Source: Solirubrobacter deserti (GTDB taxonomy: Bacteria > Actinomycetota > Thermoleophilia > Solirubrobacterales > Solirubrobacteraceae). Taken from it: DNA of 64,000 nucleotides. The translations under genes were made by a program, and so were the position numbers. The stretch is from contig NZ_JAPCID010000030.1 of assembly GCF_027587175.1 (NCBI RefSeq), forward strand, positions 29,837 through 93,836, in the 5' to 3' direction. The notes under the pieces were generated by a model, which was not told the DNA's origin, did not search any database, and saw only the letters and a program-made list of their open reading frames with translations. Below, one piece after another: positions 7,617 to 16,233 of the stretch. Positions within the stretch are counted from its first letter, which is position 1. Every line of letters starts with the position of its first letter.

Positions 7617-9967
7617 AGCGTCTTCTCTTCCTCATCGCCTTCCTGCTGTTCCCGGCGAGCGCGCACGCGCAGCTCAAGCCGTCGCTGAAGATCGACTCCA
7701 ACTTCGCGCCGCTCTCGGGCGTGGCCGCCGACGGCTTCGCCACCGAGTTCGCGACCGAGTCCACGATGGACGTCGCGGTCCACGGCGATCGGATCTACAC
7801 CGTCGGCTACGGGACGGTGGTCAACGACGTCAGCGCTGTCGTCATTGCGCGGCACAAGGACGGGACCTACGACCCGACGTTCTCCGGCGACGGCAAGCTG
7901 GTGATGTCGGTGAGCCTTCCGGGCGAGCCTGACAACGCGAACGCGGTGTCCGTGCTGCCGGACGGCCGGCTGCGCGTCGCCGGTCATACCGATGTCGGCG
8001 TCGGCACGGACCGCAACGACGAGGTGGTGATCGTCGGCCTGCTTCCGAACGGCGACCTCGACCCGAGCTTCGGCGACGGCAACGACGGCGTCCAGCTGCT
8101 GTCGGTGAGCAGCGGCAACGACAGTGCGCGTAGGATCGCGATCGACGCCGCTGGGCGCATCCTGCTCGGCGGCTATACCTCGCCGTCCAACATCCGCGAC
8201 GCCTTCGTCGCGCTGCTGAACCCGGACGGCTCGCCGGTCACCGGCTTCGGGACGAACGGCGTGCAGCGGCTGCCGGCGGCGAACGGCTTCAACGACGAGG
8301 CCAAGGATGTCGCGTTCCGGCCGGGCGGTGGCGTCGCGGTGCTCGTCCAGAACGCCGGCTCGGCGACGTCGACCAACGACCAGTACCCCGACGCGACCGG
8401 CTGGATCCAAGGGCTGCGCGAAGACGGCTCCGTCGATCCGGCGTTCGGCACGAACGGCGTCCTCGACGCCTCGGGACTCGGTGCGCGGCCGGTGAATCCG
8501 CTGTCGATGCTCGTGCACCGTGGACGCCTCTGGGTGAGCGGGAACGTCAAGACGGGCGTCGATCAGGACGCGTTTGTTGCCCGGGCCGAGGGGGACGGCA
8601 CCGGCCTCCAGGTCCGTCGCTTCGACTATCGCGGCACGCACACCGGGACGGACGCCATCGTCAGCTCCGCGGGCCGGATGGTCGTTCTGCCGGGGCCGCC
8701 GGAGACCATGGTGGTCGTCGGCGAGTCGAACCGCTCCGGCAACCTGCAGTTCTCGGCCGCGGCGTTCTATGAGCCGCACGGTGACCTGGCTGCGGCTCCC
8801 GCCGGCGACGTCGTCATCGAGACGTCGGCACAGACGCTGCTCAACTCGGTGGCGGTCGAGAGTCCTACGTCCGTGATCGCCGGCGGCCTCATCCTCAACA
8901 CCAACAACAACCTTGATCAGAACCTCGCGACCATGCGGCTCCTGCTGGACGCGGACAAGGCGTGTGACCTCGCGATCGACGTGCCGACCCCGCTCGAGTT
9001 GACGTTCCTCGGGCGCCAGGGCACGGCCGCGCAGATCGCGGTCGAGAACAAGGGCGAGCGGCCGTGCGGCAGCGAGATCGCGCTCGCGGCGCCGTACAAG
9101 CTGGGGCGCGCGATCAACACCGGGATCATCCCGCCGGGCGGTCGGTTCGTGGCCGACAACGTGCCGATCACGGCCGCGACGATCCGGCGCGACGACGACG
9201 TGGCGAAGTTCTCGGTCAGCGGGCCGGGGGACAAGGACGCGACCAACAACGTGCGCGGCGTGCGCGCGGTGTTCTCCTTCTGCGACCTCGCGCTGAGCGC
9301 GGTGCAGAAGCCGGCGACCGTGCCCAACGAGGGCGGGCGCCGGGTCGAGATCGGGCTGCGCAACGCGGGCACGCGCACGTGCCGGGGCGTGAAGTTCAGC
9401 GTGGCGAATGGATCCGGCGCGGGGCTGAGCCGGCCGTACTCGGTCGAACGGGGGCGCAGCGTCTCCGACGACGTGGTGGTGTCCGCGAAGGCCACGGCGA
9501 AGGTCGGGAGCAAGGCGACCGTGCGGGTGACGACGAGCTCGACCGACGAGGACGTCGTTCCCGCCAACGACTCGATCCGCCTGACCGCGCGGGTGGTCGG
9601 CGTGGGCGACACGCGCGTGTCCTCAGCCACCGCCGCGCGCCTCTCCGGCTCGGCCACCCCCGGCAAGGGCACCAAGGCCGACCGCAAGGGCGTGCGCCTT
9701 ACCGGCGTGGAGGTGGCGGTGCGCAAGCTCGGCAGCGGGTGCCGCTGGCTGAGCGGCAAGAACGCCAAGTTCACCAACCGCGAGACCGACTCGTGCACGC
9801 CGACCGGCTGGCAGAAGGCGTCCGGCACCCGGTCGTGGCGGTTCACCATGCGGGCGCTGCCCGCCGGCCGGTACGAGGTCTACACCCGCGCGGTGACCGC
9901 GAACGGCTTCAAGGAAGGCCGCTTCTCGACCAAGGACGGCAATCGCCGCACGTTCCGCGTGCGCTAG
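7613..9967 (+). CDS. Secreted delta-60 repeat protein with CARDB-like domains, copy 2
   Basis: 784 residues with signal peptide MKRLLFLIAFLLF and cleavage near AHAQ. Delta-60 repeats (DGTYDPTFSGDG, NGDLDPSFGDG, DGSVDPAFGTNG) fill residues about 30-430; two CARDB-like modules follow, and the C-terminal cysteine module (GSGCRWLSG ... SCTPTG) matches the end of the 3195-5435 protein. Its repeats match the delta-60 consensus better than those of copy 1, so copy 1 has probably drifted more. Last gene of the secreted block before a short DUF2188 gene. Confidence 0.82.
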   Translation: MKRLLFLIAFLLFPASAHAQLKPSLKIDSNFAPLSGVAADGFATEFATESTMDVAVHGDRIYTVGYGTVVNDVSAVVIARHKDGTYDPTFSGDGKLVMSVSLPGEPDNANAVSVLPDGRLRVAGHTDVGVGTDRNDEVVIVGLLPNGDLDPSFGDGNDGVQLLSVSSGNDSARRIAIDAAGRILLGGYTSPSNIRDAFVALLNPDGSPVTGFGTNGVQRLPAANGFNDEAKDVAFRPGGGVAVLVQNAGSATSTNDQYPDATGWIQGLREDGSVDPAFGTNGVLDASGLGARPVNPLSMLVHRGRLWVSGNVKTGVDQDAFVARAEGDGTGLQVRRFDYRGTHTGTDAIVSSAGRMVVLPGPPETMVVVGESNRSGNLQFSAAAFYEPHGDLAAAPAGDVVIETSAQTLLNSVAVESPTSVIAGGLILNTNNNLDQNLATMRLLLDADKACDLAIDVPTPLELTFLGRQGTAAQIAVENKGERPCGSEIALAAPYKLGRAINTGIIPPGGRFVADNVPITAATIRRDDDVAKFSVSGPGDKDATNNVRGVRAVFSFCDLALSAVQKPATVPNEGGRRVEIGLRNAGTRTCRGVKFSVANGSGAGLSRPYSVERGRSVSDDVVVSAKATAKVGSKATVRVTTSSTDEDVVPANDSIRLTARVVGVGDTRVSSATAARLSGSATPGKGTKADRKGVRLTGVEVAVRKLGSGCRWLSGKNAKFTNRETDSCTPTGWQKASGTRSWRFTMRALPAGRYEVYTRAVTANGFKEGRFSTKDGNRRTFRVR

Positions 9968-9984
9968 CGGGTAGCCCTCAGGGC

Positions 9985-10260
9985 ATGCCTGACATCACGG
10001 TGCAGCGGCACGGCGACCGCTGGGCGATCGTCGAGCCCGGCGTGGCGTCGCCGACCAAGGAGTTCGAGACGCGCGACGCGGCCGAGTCGGCCGCCCGCGC
10101 CCTGGCCGGCGACGGCCGGGTGGACGTTCGCGAGGACGACCCGATGGGCCTCGCCGACGCCCAGGGCCACGGCGCGGGCGAGCCGGAGGGCACACCGGCC
10201 GGCGGCCCGACCGGGGTCAGCGGGCGCGAGCGTGCGCGCTCCAACCAGGCCGGTCTCTGA
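9985..10260 (+). CDS. DUF2188 domain small protein
   Basis: 91 residues from the ATG 17 bases after the delta-60 stop. Residues 3-45 match the DUF2188 pattern (VQRHGDRWAIVEPG followed by a conserved ARALA helix), a small beta-alpha-beta fold of unknown function found across bacteria. The rest is a disordered Gly/Pro/Glu-rich tail. No signal peptide, so it is expected to be cytoplasmic, unlike its upstream neighbours. A strong inverted repeat follows the stop. Confidence 0.7.
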   Translation: MPDITVQRHGDRWAIVEPGVASPTKEFETRDAAESAARALAGDGRVDVREDDPMGLADAQGHGAGEPEGTPAGGPTGVSGRERARSNQAGL

Positions 10261-10264
10261 AATC

Positions 10265-10304
10265 GGGGGAACGAAACTGGCGGATAGCGCCAGTTCGGTT
10301 CCCC
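10265..10304. terminator. Bidirectional terminator-like inverted repeat
   Basis: Two arms of 17-18 bases (GGGGAACGAAACTGGCG and its near-perfect complement) flank a four-base loop, with one small mismatch. It fills the gap between two convergent genes (stops at 10260 and 10305), the classic place for a terminator serving both strands. Confidence 0.75.
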
Positions 10305-11249
10305 TCAAGGGTCGGGGTAGGGCTGCAGCGGCACGCCGTGGGCGGGCAGCTCACGCGCGCCGAGCTCGTAGGCGCCGCCCGCGGTCGTCGCGAGCTCCGC
10401 GGAGGAACGGCCGGGGCGGCGCACGCCCAGCCGCACGCTCGCCAGCCCTGAATGCAGGACGGAGCGGGTGTCGCCCTGGCGCGGGCCCGTGTAAGTGAAG
10501 GCGACGGTCTGGTCGAGGTCGGCGTGGGCCGCAACGCGCAGCTCGATGCCCCGGCCCGGCACGATCGCCTCCAGCCGGCCGGGCGCAGCGACCACCCGCA
10601 CTCCGGGCACATGACCCAGCCCACCCAGCCGGAAGCGGCGCCCGGCGACGAACACCGCGCCGTTCGCGATCCACGGCGACAGTGCGCCGCCGACGCGCAC
10701 CCGTGCCAGCGCCAGCTCGAGCCAGGCGTCGGGCTCGTCGTCGAAGCCGGCAGCGTGCAGCCAGACCCAGCGCTCGGCGTGCTCTCGGCCCCAGTTGTGC
10801 CCGATCGTCGCCCGCCAGCCGACGACGTCGACCACCACGCCGTCGACGACCACGCGCCCGCTCACGATGCCGTCCGGCACCGGTGCGACCAGCTTCGTCT
10901 TGGGGAGCGGCGCGCGGTAGAGGAGCCCCGGGCGCAGGTGGCGCAGCTCGGGGGCGCCGGTGACGGTGAGGTCCCACTCGGCCATCCGCCCGCGCGCGCG
11001 GGCGCCGCCGCGGAAGCGATCATCGCCCGCGGTCACGTCGTCGCCGAACGCAGTCACGGACTCCTTCACCGCGGCCGGCCCGCCGCCGCCCGCGGGGTCG
11101 AAGACGGTGCACCAGAGCGCGGCCGAACCGGCGTCCGCGCCGGTGAAGTGGTGGCGCGTGTGACGGATCCAGAGCGCTCGAACCGGACGCCCCGGCTCGG
11201 TGTCGCGAGCGCTCACGAACCAGGACTCATAGCGGCCGGCCACAGCCAC
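10305..11249 (-). CDS. CrtC/AttH-like lipocalin-type protein
   Basis: About 314 residues from the GTG at 11249; another GTG lies two codons further in. Beta-rich sequence throughout, with GWRATIGHNWG near residue 150, resembling the GHxWG signature of the CrtC (hydroxyneurosporene synthase)/AttH/tocopherol-cyclase-like double-lipocalin fold. The protein at 12348-13184 carries a similar GQRGHSWG motif. No signal peptide. Members of this fold hydrate or cyclise lipids, but many homologues have no known reaction; carotenoid genes are absent here, so the substrate is open. Start is 40 bases from the divergent gene. Confidence 0.55.
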   Translation of the reverse strand: MAVAGRYESWFVSARDTEPGRPVRALWIRHTRHHFTGADAGSAALWCTVFDPAGGGGPAAVKESVTAFGDDVTAGDDRFRGGARARGRMAEWDLTVTGAPELRHLRPGLLYRAPLPKTKLVAPVPDGIVSGRVVVDGVVVDVVGWRATIGHNWGREHAERWVWLHAAGFDDEPDAWLELALARVRVGGALSPWIANGAVFVAGRRFRLGGLGHVPGVRVVAAPGRLEAIVPGRGIELRVAAHADLDQTVAFTYTGPRQGDTRSVLHSGLASVRLGVRRPGRSSAELATTAGGAYELGARELPAHGVPLQPYPDP

Positions 11250-11289
11250 AATTGTGCCGTCCGAGGCACCCCGTACCGTCTGCGACGCA

Positions 11290-11745
11290 ATGTCCCTCTG
11301 CTTCATTGAGCCGCAGGACGCCATCCGCGTGATCGCGGAGTCGGTCGGCCGCGAAGCTCGCCGGCAGCTGCTCGGCGAGCTCGTCCGCGCCTGGGTGGAC
11401 GAGATTCCGGAGAACGAGCTCGCCTCGCACTACGCGAAGGCCGTGGCCGACCTCGACGAGCACGACCTCTCGATGCTCGCGGCGTGGCACGCCTCGATGG
11501 AGGTGGGGACGCCGCTCGCGAACAAGGACTTCCTGGTCGGCGCGTTCAAGAACCTGGGCGAGAACCGGCGTGAGGCGCTGAAGATCGCCGCGGGCCTGCG
11601 CGGCGAGGACGCGTTCAACGCCGGCGTCGCGGAGGAGCAGGCGCTGGAGTCCGTGCTCCCGTGGCTGAGCAACGAGCGCGCCACCGAGCTCCTGGCCGAG
11701 TGCCTGGAGCTCTACATGTGGGACCGCCTAGGTTCCGAGAACTGA
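11290..11745 (+). CDS. Hypothetical acidic helical protein
   Basis: 151 residues from the ATG at 11290; a GTG at 11254 would add 12 residues but overlaps the divergent gene. Mostly predicted helix, rich in Glu, Ala and Leu, with no signal peptide, membrane segment or recognised motif. Its 3' end overlaps the convergent HAD gene by 18 bases. Function unknown. Confidence 0.6.
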   Translation: MSLCFIEPQDAIRVIAESVGREARRQLLGELVRAWVDEIPENELASHYAKAVADLDEHDLSMLAAWHASMEVGTPLANKDFLVGAFKNLGENRREALKIAAGLRGEDAFNAGVAEEQALESVLPWLSNERATELLAECLELYMWDRLGSEN

Positions 11746-12351
11746 TTCGAGGTCCGCGATCGTCTGCTCGGTGGTGCGGAAGTGCACCCCGTGGAGGCCG
11801 ACCGCGTTCGCGCCCTGCACGTTGACCTCGAGATCGTCGACGAACGCGCACTCGCCGGCTTCGAGGCCGAGGCGCGAGAGCGTGATCTCGTAGATCTTCG
11901 GCTCGGGCTTGCGCACGCCCTCGAAGCCCGAGTCGACGATCAGCTCGAACATCCCGGTCGGGAGCAGCGGCATCCAGCGCGGCTGCCACTCGCGCACGTT
12001 GTTGGTGAGGATCGCCAGCCGCACGCCCTTGGCCTTCAGCTGCGCGTAGTAGCCGAGCAGCGGCTCGTTCGGGCGCAGCGAGCGCATCAGCCGCTCGCCG
12101 TACCCGTCCAGGACGACCTCGCGCCCGGTCACCTCGCTCAGCGAGGCGGCCATGATCGCGGTGAACTCGTGGTCGGTGATCTGCCCGCGCTCGAGCTTGA
12201 ACAGCGGCGGCTCATCCGCGCGTGAAGCGGCGAGCTTCATGGCCTCGCCGAGCGCGCTGAGCGGGATGCCGATCTCCTCGTGCGCCTGCGCGAACGCCTC
12301 GTCGAGCGGCAGCGTGATCACGCCGCCGAAGTCGCTGATGACGGCCTTCAT
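11728..12351 (-). CDS. HAD superfamily hydrolase (subfamily IA)
   Basis: 207 residues. HAD motif I appears as SDFGGVI near residue 8 (the second catalytic Asp of the usual DxD is replaced by Gly, as in several IA members resembling epoxide-hydrolase N-domains), motif II as LTNN near 115, the motif III lysine in VRKPEPKIYE, and motif IV as FVDDLEVNV near 170. A helical cap lies between motifs I and II. It probably dephosphorylates a small metabolite. Overlaps the upstream gene by four bases (ATGA) in a three-gene minus-strand set. Confidence 0.8.
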   Translation of the reverse strand: MKAVISDFGGVITLPLDEAFAQAHEEIGIPLSALGEAMKLAASRADEPPLFKLERGQITDHEFTAIMAASLSEVTGREVVLDGYGERLMRSLRPNEPLLGYYAQLKAKGVRLAILTNNVREWQPRWMPLLPTGMFELIVDSGFEGVRKPEPKIYEITLSRLGLEAGECAFVDDLEVNVQGANAVGLHGVHFRTTEQTIADLESVLGT

Positions 12352-13184
12352 GAAGCGAGCCGGATGATGTCGTAGCGGCCGACGCCGGTCTTGCCCTCGA
12401 CGTGCCAGCGGAAGAACGCGACGTCCATCCGCAGCGCGCCCAGCTCCAGCGTCGAGCCGGTGAGCACTTCGCCGGCCCCGCGGTAGGGGTACTCGGCGTC
12501 CTTGTCGAGGTAGATCTCGACGCCGGCGCGGATCTGCCGCTCGGCTTCGTCGGTCGTGGTCGAGAGCCGCACCTCGTCCACCTGGATCGCGGTGTCGTCG
12601 GCGCCGAAGTACGCGCCCCAAGCCGCCTCGTCCGCGTGGTGAGAGGCCTTGGTCGAGCGCACGAGCGCGAGCGCGACGCCGCCGTCCTCGAACCACGTCG
12701 AGACCGAGCGCGTGAGTGCGATCTTGTCCCAGTCCGGGTTGCCCCACGAATGCCCGCGTTGGCCGAGCCCGTTCACCGCGCGGCCCTCCATCGTCCCGCG
12801 CACGCGACAGAGCTGCTCGTAGCCCTCCATCCCGCCGGCCTTCACCACCGCCTGGCGGCCGCCGAAGCTCACCGGCGCCGTCAGCGTCTCGAACACCAGC
12901 TCGAACTCGAGCTCACCGCTCCCGCGCACGGTCCAGCGCGTGAGCGGCTCCTCGGTGGCCGCGTCCACCTCGGACGGCGAGGAGACGATCGCGCCGAGCG
13001 TCTCGCGGCCGAGGAACCCGATCGCGAGCCCGCTCGTCGACGTCTCACCGTCCACGCCCAGTCCGGAGGCGACGCGCGCGAGCCCGTACAGGCCCGCGTC
13101 CGTGTCCGCCCACGAGAACGTCACGGCGTCCGTGTCCCCGGGCTTGCGCAGCGCCCGGGGTGCCTCCAGCTCCAGCGCGCTCAT
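12348..13184 (-). CDS. CrtC-like lipocalin-fold protein
   Basis: 278 residues, no signal peptide, beta-strand-rich, with GLGQRGHSWGNPDWD in the middle of the chain, the same GHxWG core seen in 10305-11249. The sequence pattern suggests the double-barrel lipocalin fold of CrtC/AttH-like proteins acting on hydrophobic substrates. Starts inside the stop of the FxsA gene and ends inside the start of the HAD gene, so the three are probably co-translated. Specific reaction unknown. Confidence 0.55.
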   Translation of the reverse strand: MSALELEAPRALRKPGDTDAVTFSWADTDAGLYGLARVASGLGVDGETSTSGLAIGFLGRETLGAIVSSPSEVDAATEEPLTRWTVRGSGELEFELVFETLTAPVSFGGRQAVVKAGGMEGYEQLCRVRGTMEGRAVNGLGQRGHSWGNPDWDKIALTRSVSTWFEDGGVALALVRSTKASHHADEAAWGAYFGADDTAIQVDEVRLSTTTDEAERQIRAGVEIYLDKDAEYPYRGAGEVLTGSTLELGALRMDVAFFRWHVEGKTGVGRYDIIRLAS

Positions 13185-13654
13185 CGTGACGGCGGCGGGT
13201 CGACGTCGACGGCGCTGCCCTCGATGTCCTGCGGCCGGCCGTTGCCGTTGAAGCCCGAGTGCGGCGGCGTGGCCGTGCCCGGCATCGCGCCGACGAGCTT
13301 GAGCGCGCCGCGCCGGACGAGCAGCCGCCGCAGCACCACACGCGTGGGCGGGAACAGGAACAGCAGTCCGAGGATGTCCGTGATGAAACCGGGCGTGAGC
13401 AGCAGCACACCGCCGAAGATCACCAGCACGCCGTCGACCACCTCGCGGTGCGGCAGCCGCCCGGACGCGAGCGCCTCGTTGAAGCGCCGCCACGCGAGCC
13501 GCCCCTGCGTGCGCAGCAGGTAGGAGCCCAGCAGCGCGTCCGCGATCAGGATCAGGACCGTCCACCACACACCGATGGCCTGCCCGACCTGGATCAGCAG
13601 CGCCAACTCGGCGATCGGGACCGCGATGAAGAGGATGACGAGCAGGAGGGGCAT
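13181..13654 (-). CDS. fxsA: FxsA family membrane protein
   Basis: 157 residues. The N-terminal 110 residues follow the FxsA pattern: first membrane helix (PLLLVILFIAVPIAELALL), a second near residues 28-45, then a LRTQGRLAWRRF linker and two more helices ending with LTPGFITDILGLLFLFPP. The C-terminal 45 residues are disordered and cytoplasmic. E. coli FxsA relieves phage T7 exclusion by F plasmid PifA; the general role in other bacteria is unknown. First gene of an overlapping trio. Confidence 0.85.
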   Translation of the reverse strand: MPLLLVILFIAVPIAELALLIQVGQAIGVWWTVLILIADALLGSYLLRTQGRLAWRRFNEALASGRLPHREVVDGVLVIFGGVLLLTPGFITDILGLLFLFPPTRVVLRRLLVRRGALKLVGAMPGTATPPHSGFNGNGRPQDIEGSAVDVDPPPSR

Positions 13655-13678
13655 TTCGTGACCCCGACGATACGACGC

Positions 13679-14041
13679 CTACGTCAACGCGGGCTTAGCG
13701 CCGTGGTTGACCCGCACCGCGGGCAACCGGTGCAGGCCGACCGTCTCGATCAGCATCCGGATGTTCGGCTGCGGATGCGCGAGCCACAACGTCACACCGT
13801 TGGCGCGTAGCCGCTGCGCCAGGCACGCCAGATCGATCATCAGCGACGGGTCCGCGAACGTCAGATCGCTCAGATCCACGATCACGTCGCGCGTCGCGTT
13901 CAGGGCCGCAGAGAACGGCCGCCGGCGCCGACCGCTGGTCGTCCGGTCCTCATCCCCCTCGATGCGGAGGATCGCGAGCTCTGCGTCAAAGGAGACGATG
14001 CACGCGACCCTACAACGAACCGCCCGGTTCGTACAGGTCAC
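13679..14041 (-). CDS. STAS domain protein, anti-sigma-factor-antagonist-like
   Basis: About 120 residues from a GTG; the exact start is uncertain because the first 15 residues are Cys- and Arg-rich and unlike the family. The core matches STAS: a VIVDLSDLTFADPSLMIDL strand-helix unit with the serine at the position phosphorylated in SpoIIAA-like proteins, then LRANGVTLWL and a C-terminal helix. Such proteins bind anti-sigma kinases in partner-switching cascades. No partner kinase is encoded nearby. Confidence 0.7.
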   Translation of the reverse strand: MTCTNRAVRCRVACIVSFDAELAILRIEGDEDRTTSGRRRRPFSAALNATRDVIVDLSDLTFADPSLMIDLACLAQRLRANGVTLWLAHPQPNIRMLIETVGLHRLPAVRVNHGAKPALT

Positions 14042-14070
14042 ATTCGCCGAGTTCCCTACACTCGGTAGAC

Positions 14071-14367
14071 ATGGTTGACCAAGACGACGTCCTCGAAGCC
14101 CTCTCGAACGTGATCGACCCCGAGCTCGGGCTCGACTTCGTGGAGCTCGGACTCGTCTACGGCGTCGAGATCGATGGTGGCACCGTGAACATCACGTTCA
14201 CGCTCACCACCCCGGCATGCCCGATCGGCCCCCAGGTCTCCGAGCAGATGCAGGAGTTCGTCGGCGAGCTCCCCGGTGTGACCGAGGTCATCCCGAACAT
14301 GGTCTTCACCCCCGCGTGGACCCCGGACAAGATGTCCGAGGACGCGAAGTTCGCCCTCGGCTACTGA
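14071..14367 (+). CDS. MIP18/DUF59 family Fe-S cluster assembly protein (SufT/PaaD-like)
   Basis: 98 residues with the MIP18 signature: VIDPELGLDFVELGLVYGV at 14-32, then TLTTPACPIGPQV with the conserved cysteine, and a C-terminal helix. Family members mature iron-sulfur proteins or, as PaaD, serve a multicomponent oxygenase. No suf or paa genes are adjacent, so a general SufT-like role is the better guess. Cytoplasmic, single gene. Confidence 0.85.
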   Translation: MVDQDDVLEALSNVIDPELGLDFVELGLVYGVEIDGGTVNITFTLTTPACPIGPQVSEQMQEFVGELPGVTEVIPNMVFTPAWTPDKMSEDAKFALGY

Positions 14368-14370
14368 CGC

Positions 14371-14386
14371 CGCACCGCGCGGTGCG
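14371..14386. terminator. Palindrome between convergent stops
   Basis: A perfect 16-base palindrome (CGCACCGC followed by GCGGTGCG) occupies almost the whole 22-base gap between the convergent MIP18 and secreted-protein genes. It probably acts as a compact bidirectional terminator, though there is no T-run. Confidence 0.45.
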
Positions 14387-14389
14387 TCG

Positions 14390-16189
14390 TCACGGGCTGA
14401 CGCGCACCGCGATCGTCTTGCTCGTGCCGCGCGCGTAGGCGAACGCCGAATCTTCGTCGGCGACGACCCGGAACCGGTACGTCGCTGCGTTGAAGGTGCT
14501 GCGGAACCGGTAGGACAACCTGAACGAGCCGTCGCGCTTGGTCCGCACCCACCGCTTGGTCGTCGCGACGGGGATCCACCGGCCGGGTTCGCGCACCTCG
14601 AGGGCGACGAGCACACCGCCGCGCGGAATCGGTCCGGCGACCCGTCCGCTGAAGACCACAGATCGGCCGTTGCGAATGCGGGTGCTGTTCGGCCGCACCG
14701 CGATGGTGGCGGGAACCAGCACGTCGATCTGCGCGAGCGCGGCGGGCAAGGCGTCGGACACCAGGCGTCGGTAGCTGACGAGCAGCGTCCGCGACGCGCC
14801 GCCGGGAACCTTCGCGCCGTATTCGCCGTTCTGGTTGGTGGTGGCCGTTCCGATCGCCTTCCACGCGCCGGTGGCGGTGCGCGGCTTGGGCAGGAACGCG
14901 CGCGCCTGGACGTTGAGGACCGCGCCGACGATCGGCTGGCCGGCCGCGTCCGTGAGTCGCCCTTGAATGACGGTCGCGCCGTCGCCCTTCACCGTGCGCG
15001 AGCTGGGGCCGACGATGGTCAACTGCGCCGTCCCGCTCGCCGCGGGCTCACCGGCCTGCGGTGCTGCGGTGCCGTTCGGCGCTCCGTCTTCGGAGCTGGG
15101 CGAGGGCGTGGGCGTGGGCGACGCGCCGGGATCGATCGGGTCGTCAATCACGGGCGGCGGCTTGACCACCGGCGGCGCGGGCACCGTGTAGACCTTGGCC
15201 GGGACGAGCGCCGTCTTGTTGCCCGACGCGTCTTCGACGGTGACCCGCAGGTCATGCGATCCGACGGGCAGCACGCCAGGGTTGAGCACGATCTCACGGT
15301 CTCTCACGGACAGCGGGCACGGCTGCGGTGAGTCGAACTCGTACAGGTAGTCGGTCTCTCGCAGCGGCGTGCACGTCCCGCCGGTCTGGACCGGCGCGCT
15401 GACCACGTCCTTCCACTCTCCGGCACGATCGATGCGCGCCTCGATCACCGCCCTGAAGACGCCGACGCCGACGTCGGTGGCGTCGAACGTCAACGTCTCG
15501 ATACCGAGTTGTGTCGAGGCAGACAGCAACGAGCCCGTTCTCGGGGAAGCCACAGGGGCTTGGACATCGGTGACGGAGGCCTTCAGGCTCGACGCTTCCG
15601 CCTTGCTGCCCCCGCACCAGAACACGCAGATCGACAGCACCAGCAAGCCGGAGATGCCGGGCCCTCCTCCGCGCACCATGTTCGGGGCATGACAACACCA
15701 GGGAGCCGTTCCTGCGCAGCCGAGCGTTTGGTTGAACGAAGTCACCGAGTTGGCCAGCGTCTCCGTTGCCGCTGACGTCACGTGTGCGACTGCCGCGGCC
15801 GAAGACTGCGACCTCCCGCCGCAAACCGCGACCTCGAACCACGCGAGACTCGTGTTGGCGGCAATCCTGAACTGCCAACCAGCGGTCGACACGTTCTCGC
15901 TGTCCCCGGTCTGTACGCGAAGCACGCCGGAGGGCCCGATCGAGCACGAGTCATTGGCGACACCGACGAAACGACCGCCGGGGTCGTACTTCTCCCAACC
16001 GTAGGTGCCGACGCTCTTGCCGCTCGGCGTGTGACACGAGTAGAGCGTCATCGTGCCGGCGTGCGCCGTCGCGGTGTGGGTTGCCGCGAACAGCAACGCG
16101 AGCAGTAGGACTTGAGTGATGAACCGACCCACGGGACGCGGGACCGTCCCACGAAACCGCGCGTTCTGCAAGTTGTTGGAGCGCATCAT
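14390..16189 (-). CDS. Large secreted protein, GTMTxYSC family, copy 1
   Basis: 599 residues from the ATG at 16189; a GTG at 16132 would give a tidier signal peptide (VGRFITQVLLLALL, cleavage after AHA). The mature protein starts GTMTLYSCHTPSG, the same words as its paralogue at 16234-17772. After a cysteine-rich jelly-roll-like region come an Ig-like part with VEDASGN, a Pro/Ser/Thr-rich linker (near residues 325-370) absent from the paralogue, and two carboxypeptidase-regulatory-like beta domains ending RFRVVADEDSAFAYARGTSK. A role on the cell surface is likely; activity unknown. Confidence 0.75.
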   Translation of the reverse strand: MMRSNNLQNARFRGTVPRPVGRFITQVLLLALLFAATHTATAHAGTMTLYSCHTPSGKSVGTYGWEKYDPGGRFVGVANDSCSIGPSGVLRVQTGDSENVSTAGWQFRIAANTSLAWFEVAVCGGRSQSSAAAVAHVTSAATETLANSVTSFNQTLGCAGTAPWCCHAPNMVRGGGPGISGLLVLSICVFWCGGSKAEASSLKASVTDVQAPVASPRTGSLLSASTQLGIETLTFDATDVGVGVFRAVIEARIDRAGEWKDVVSAPVQTGGTCTPLRETDYLYEFDSPQPCPLSVRDREIVLNPGVLPVGSHDLRVTVEDASGNKTALVPAKVYTVPAPPVVKPPPVIDDPIDPGASPTPTPSPSSEDGAPNGTAAPQAGEPAASGTAQLTIVGPSSRTVKGDGATVIQGRLTDAAGQPIVGAVLNVQARAFLPKPRTATGAWKAIGTATTNQNGEYGAKVPGGASRTLLVSYRRLVSDALPAALAQIDVLVPATIAVRPNSTRIRNGRSVVFSGRVAGPIPRGGVLVALEVREPGRWIPVATTKRWVRTKRDGSFRLSYRFRSTFNAATYRFRVVADEDSAFAYARGTSKTIAVRVSP

Positions 16190-16233
16190 CGGCCTACGTA
16201 GGGTCCAGCGCGAGAACTTCGCCCCCCACCCGG

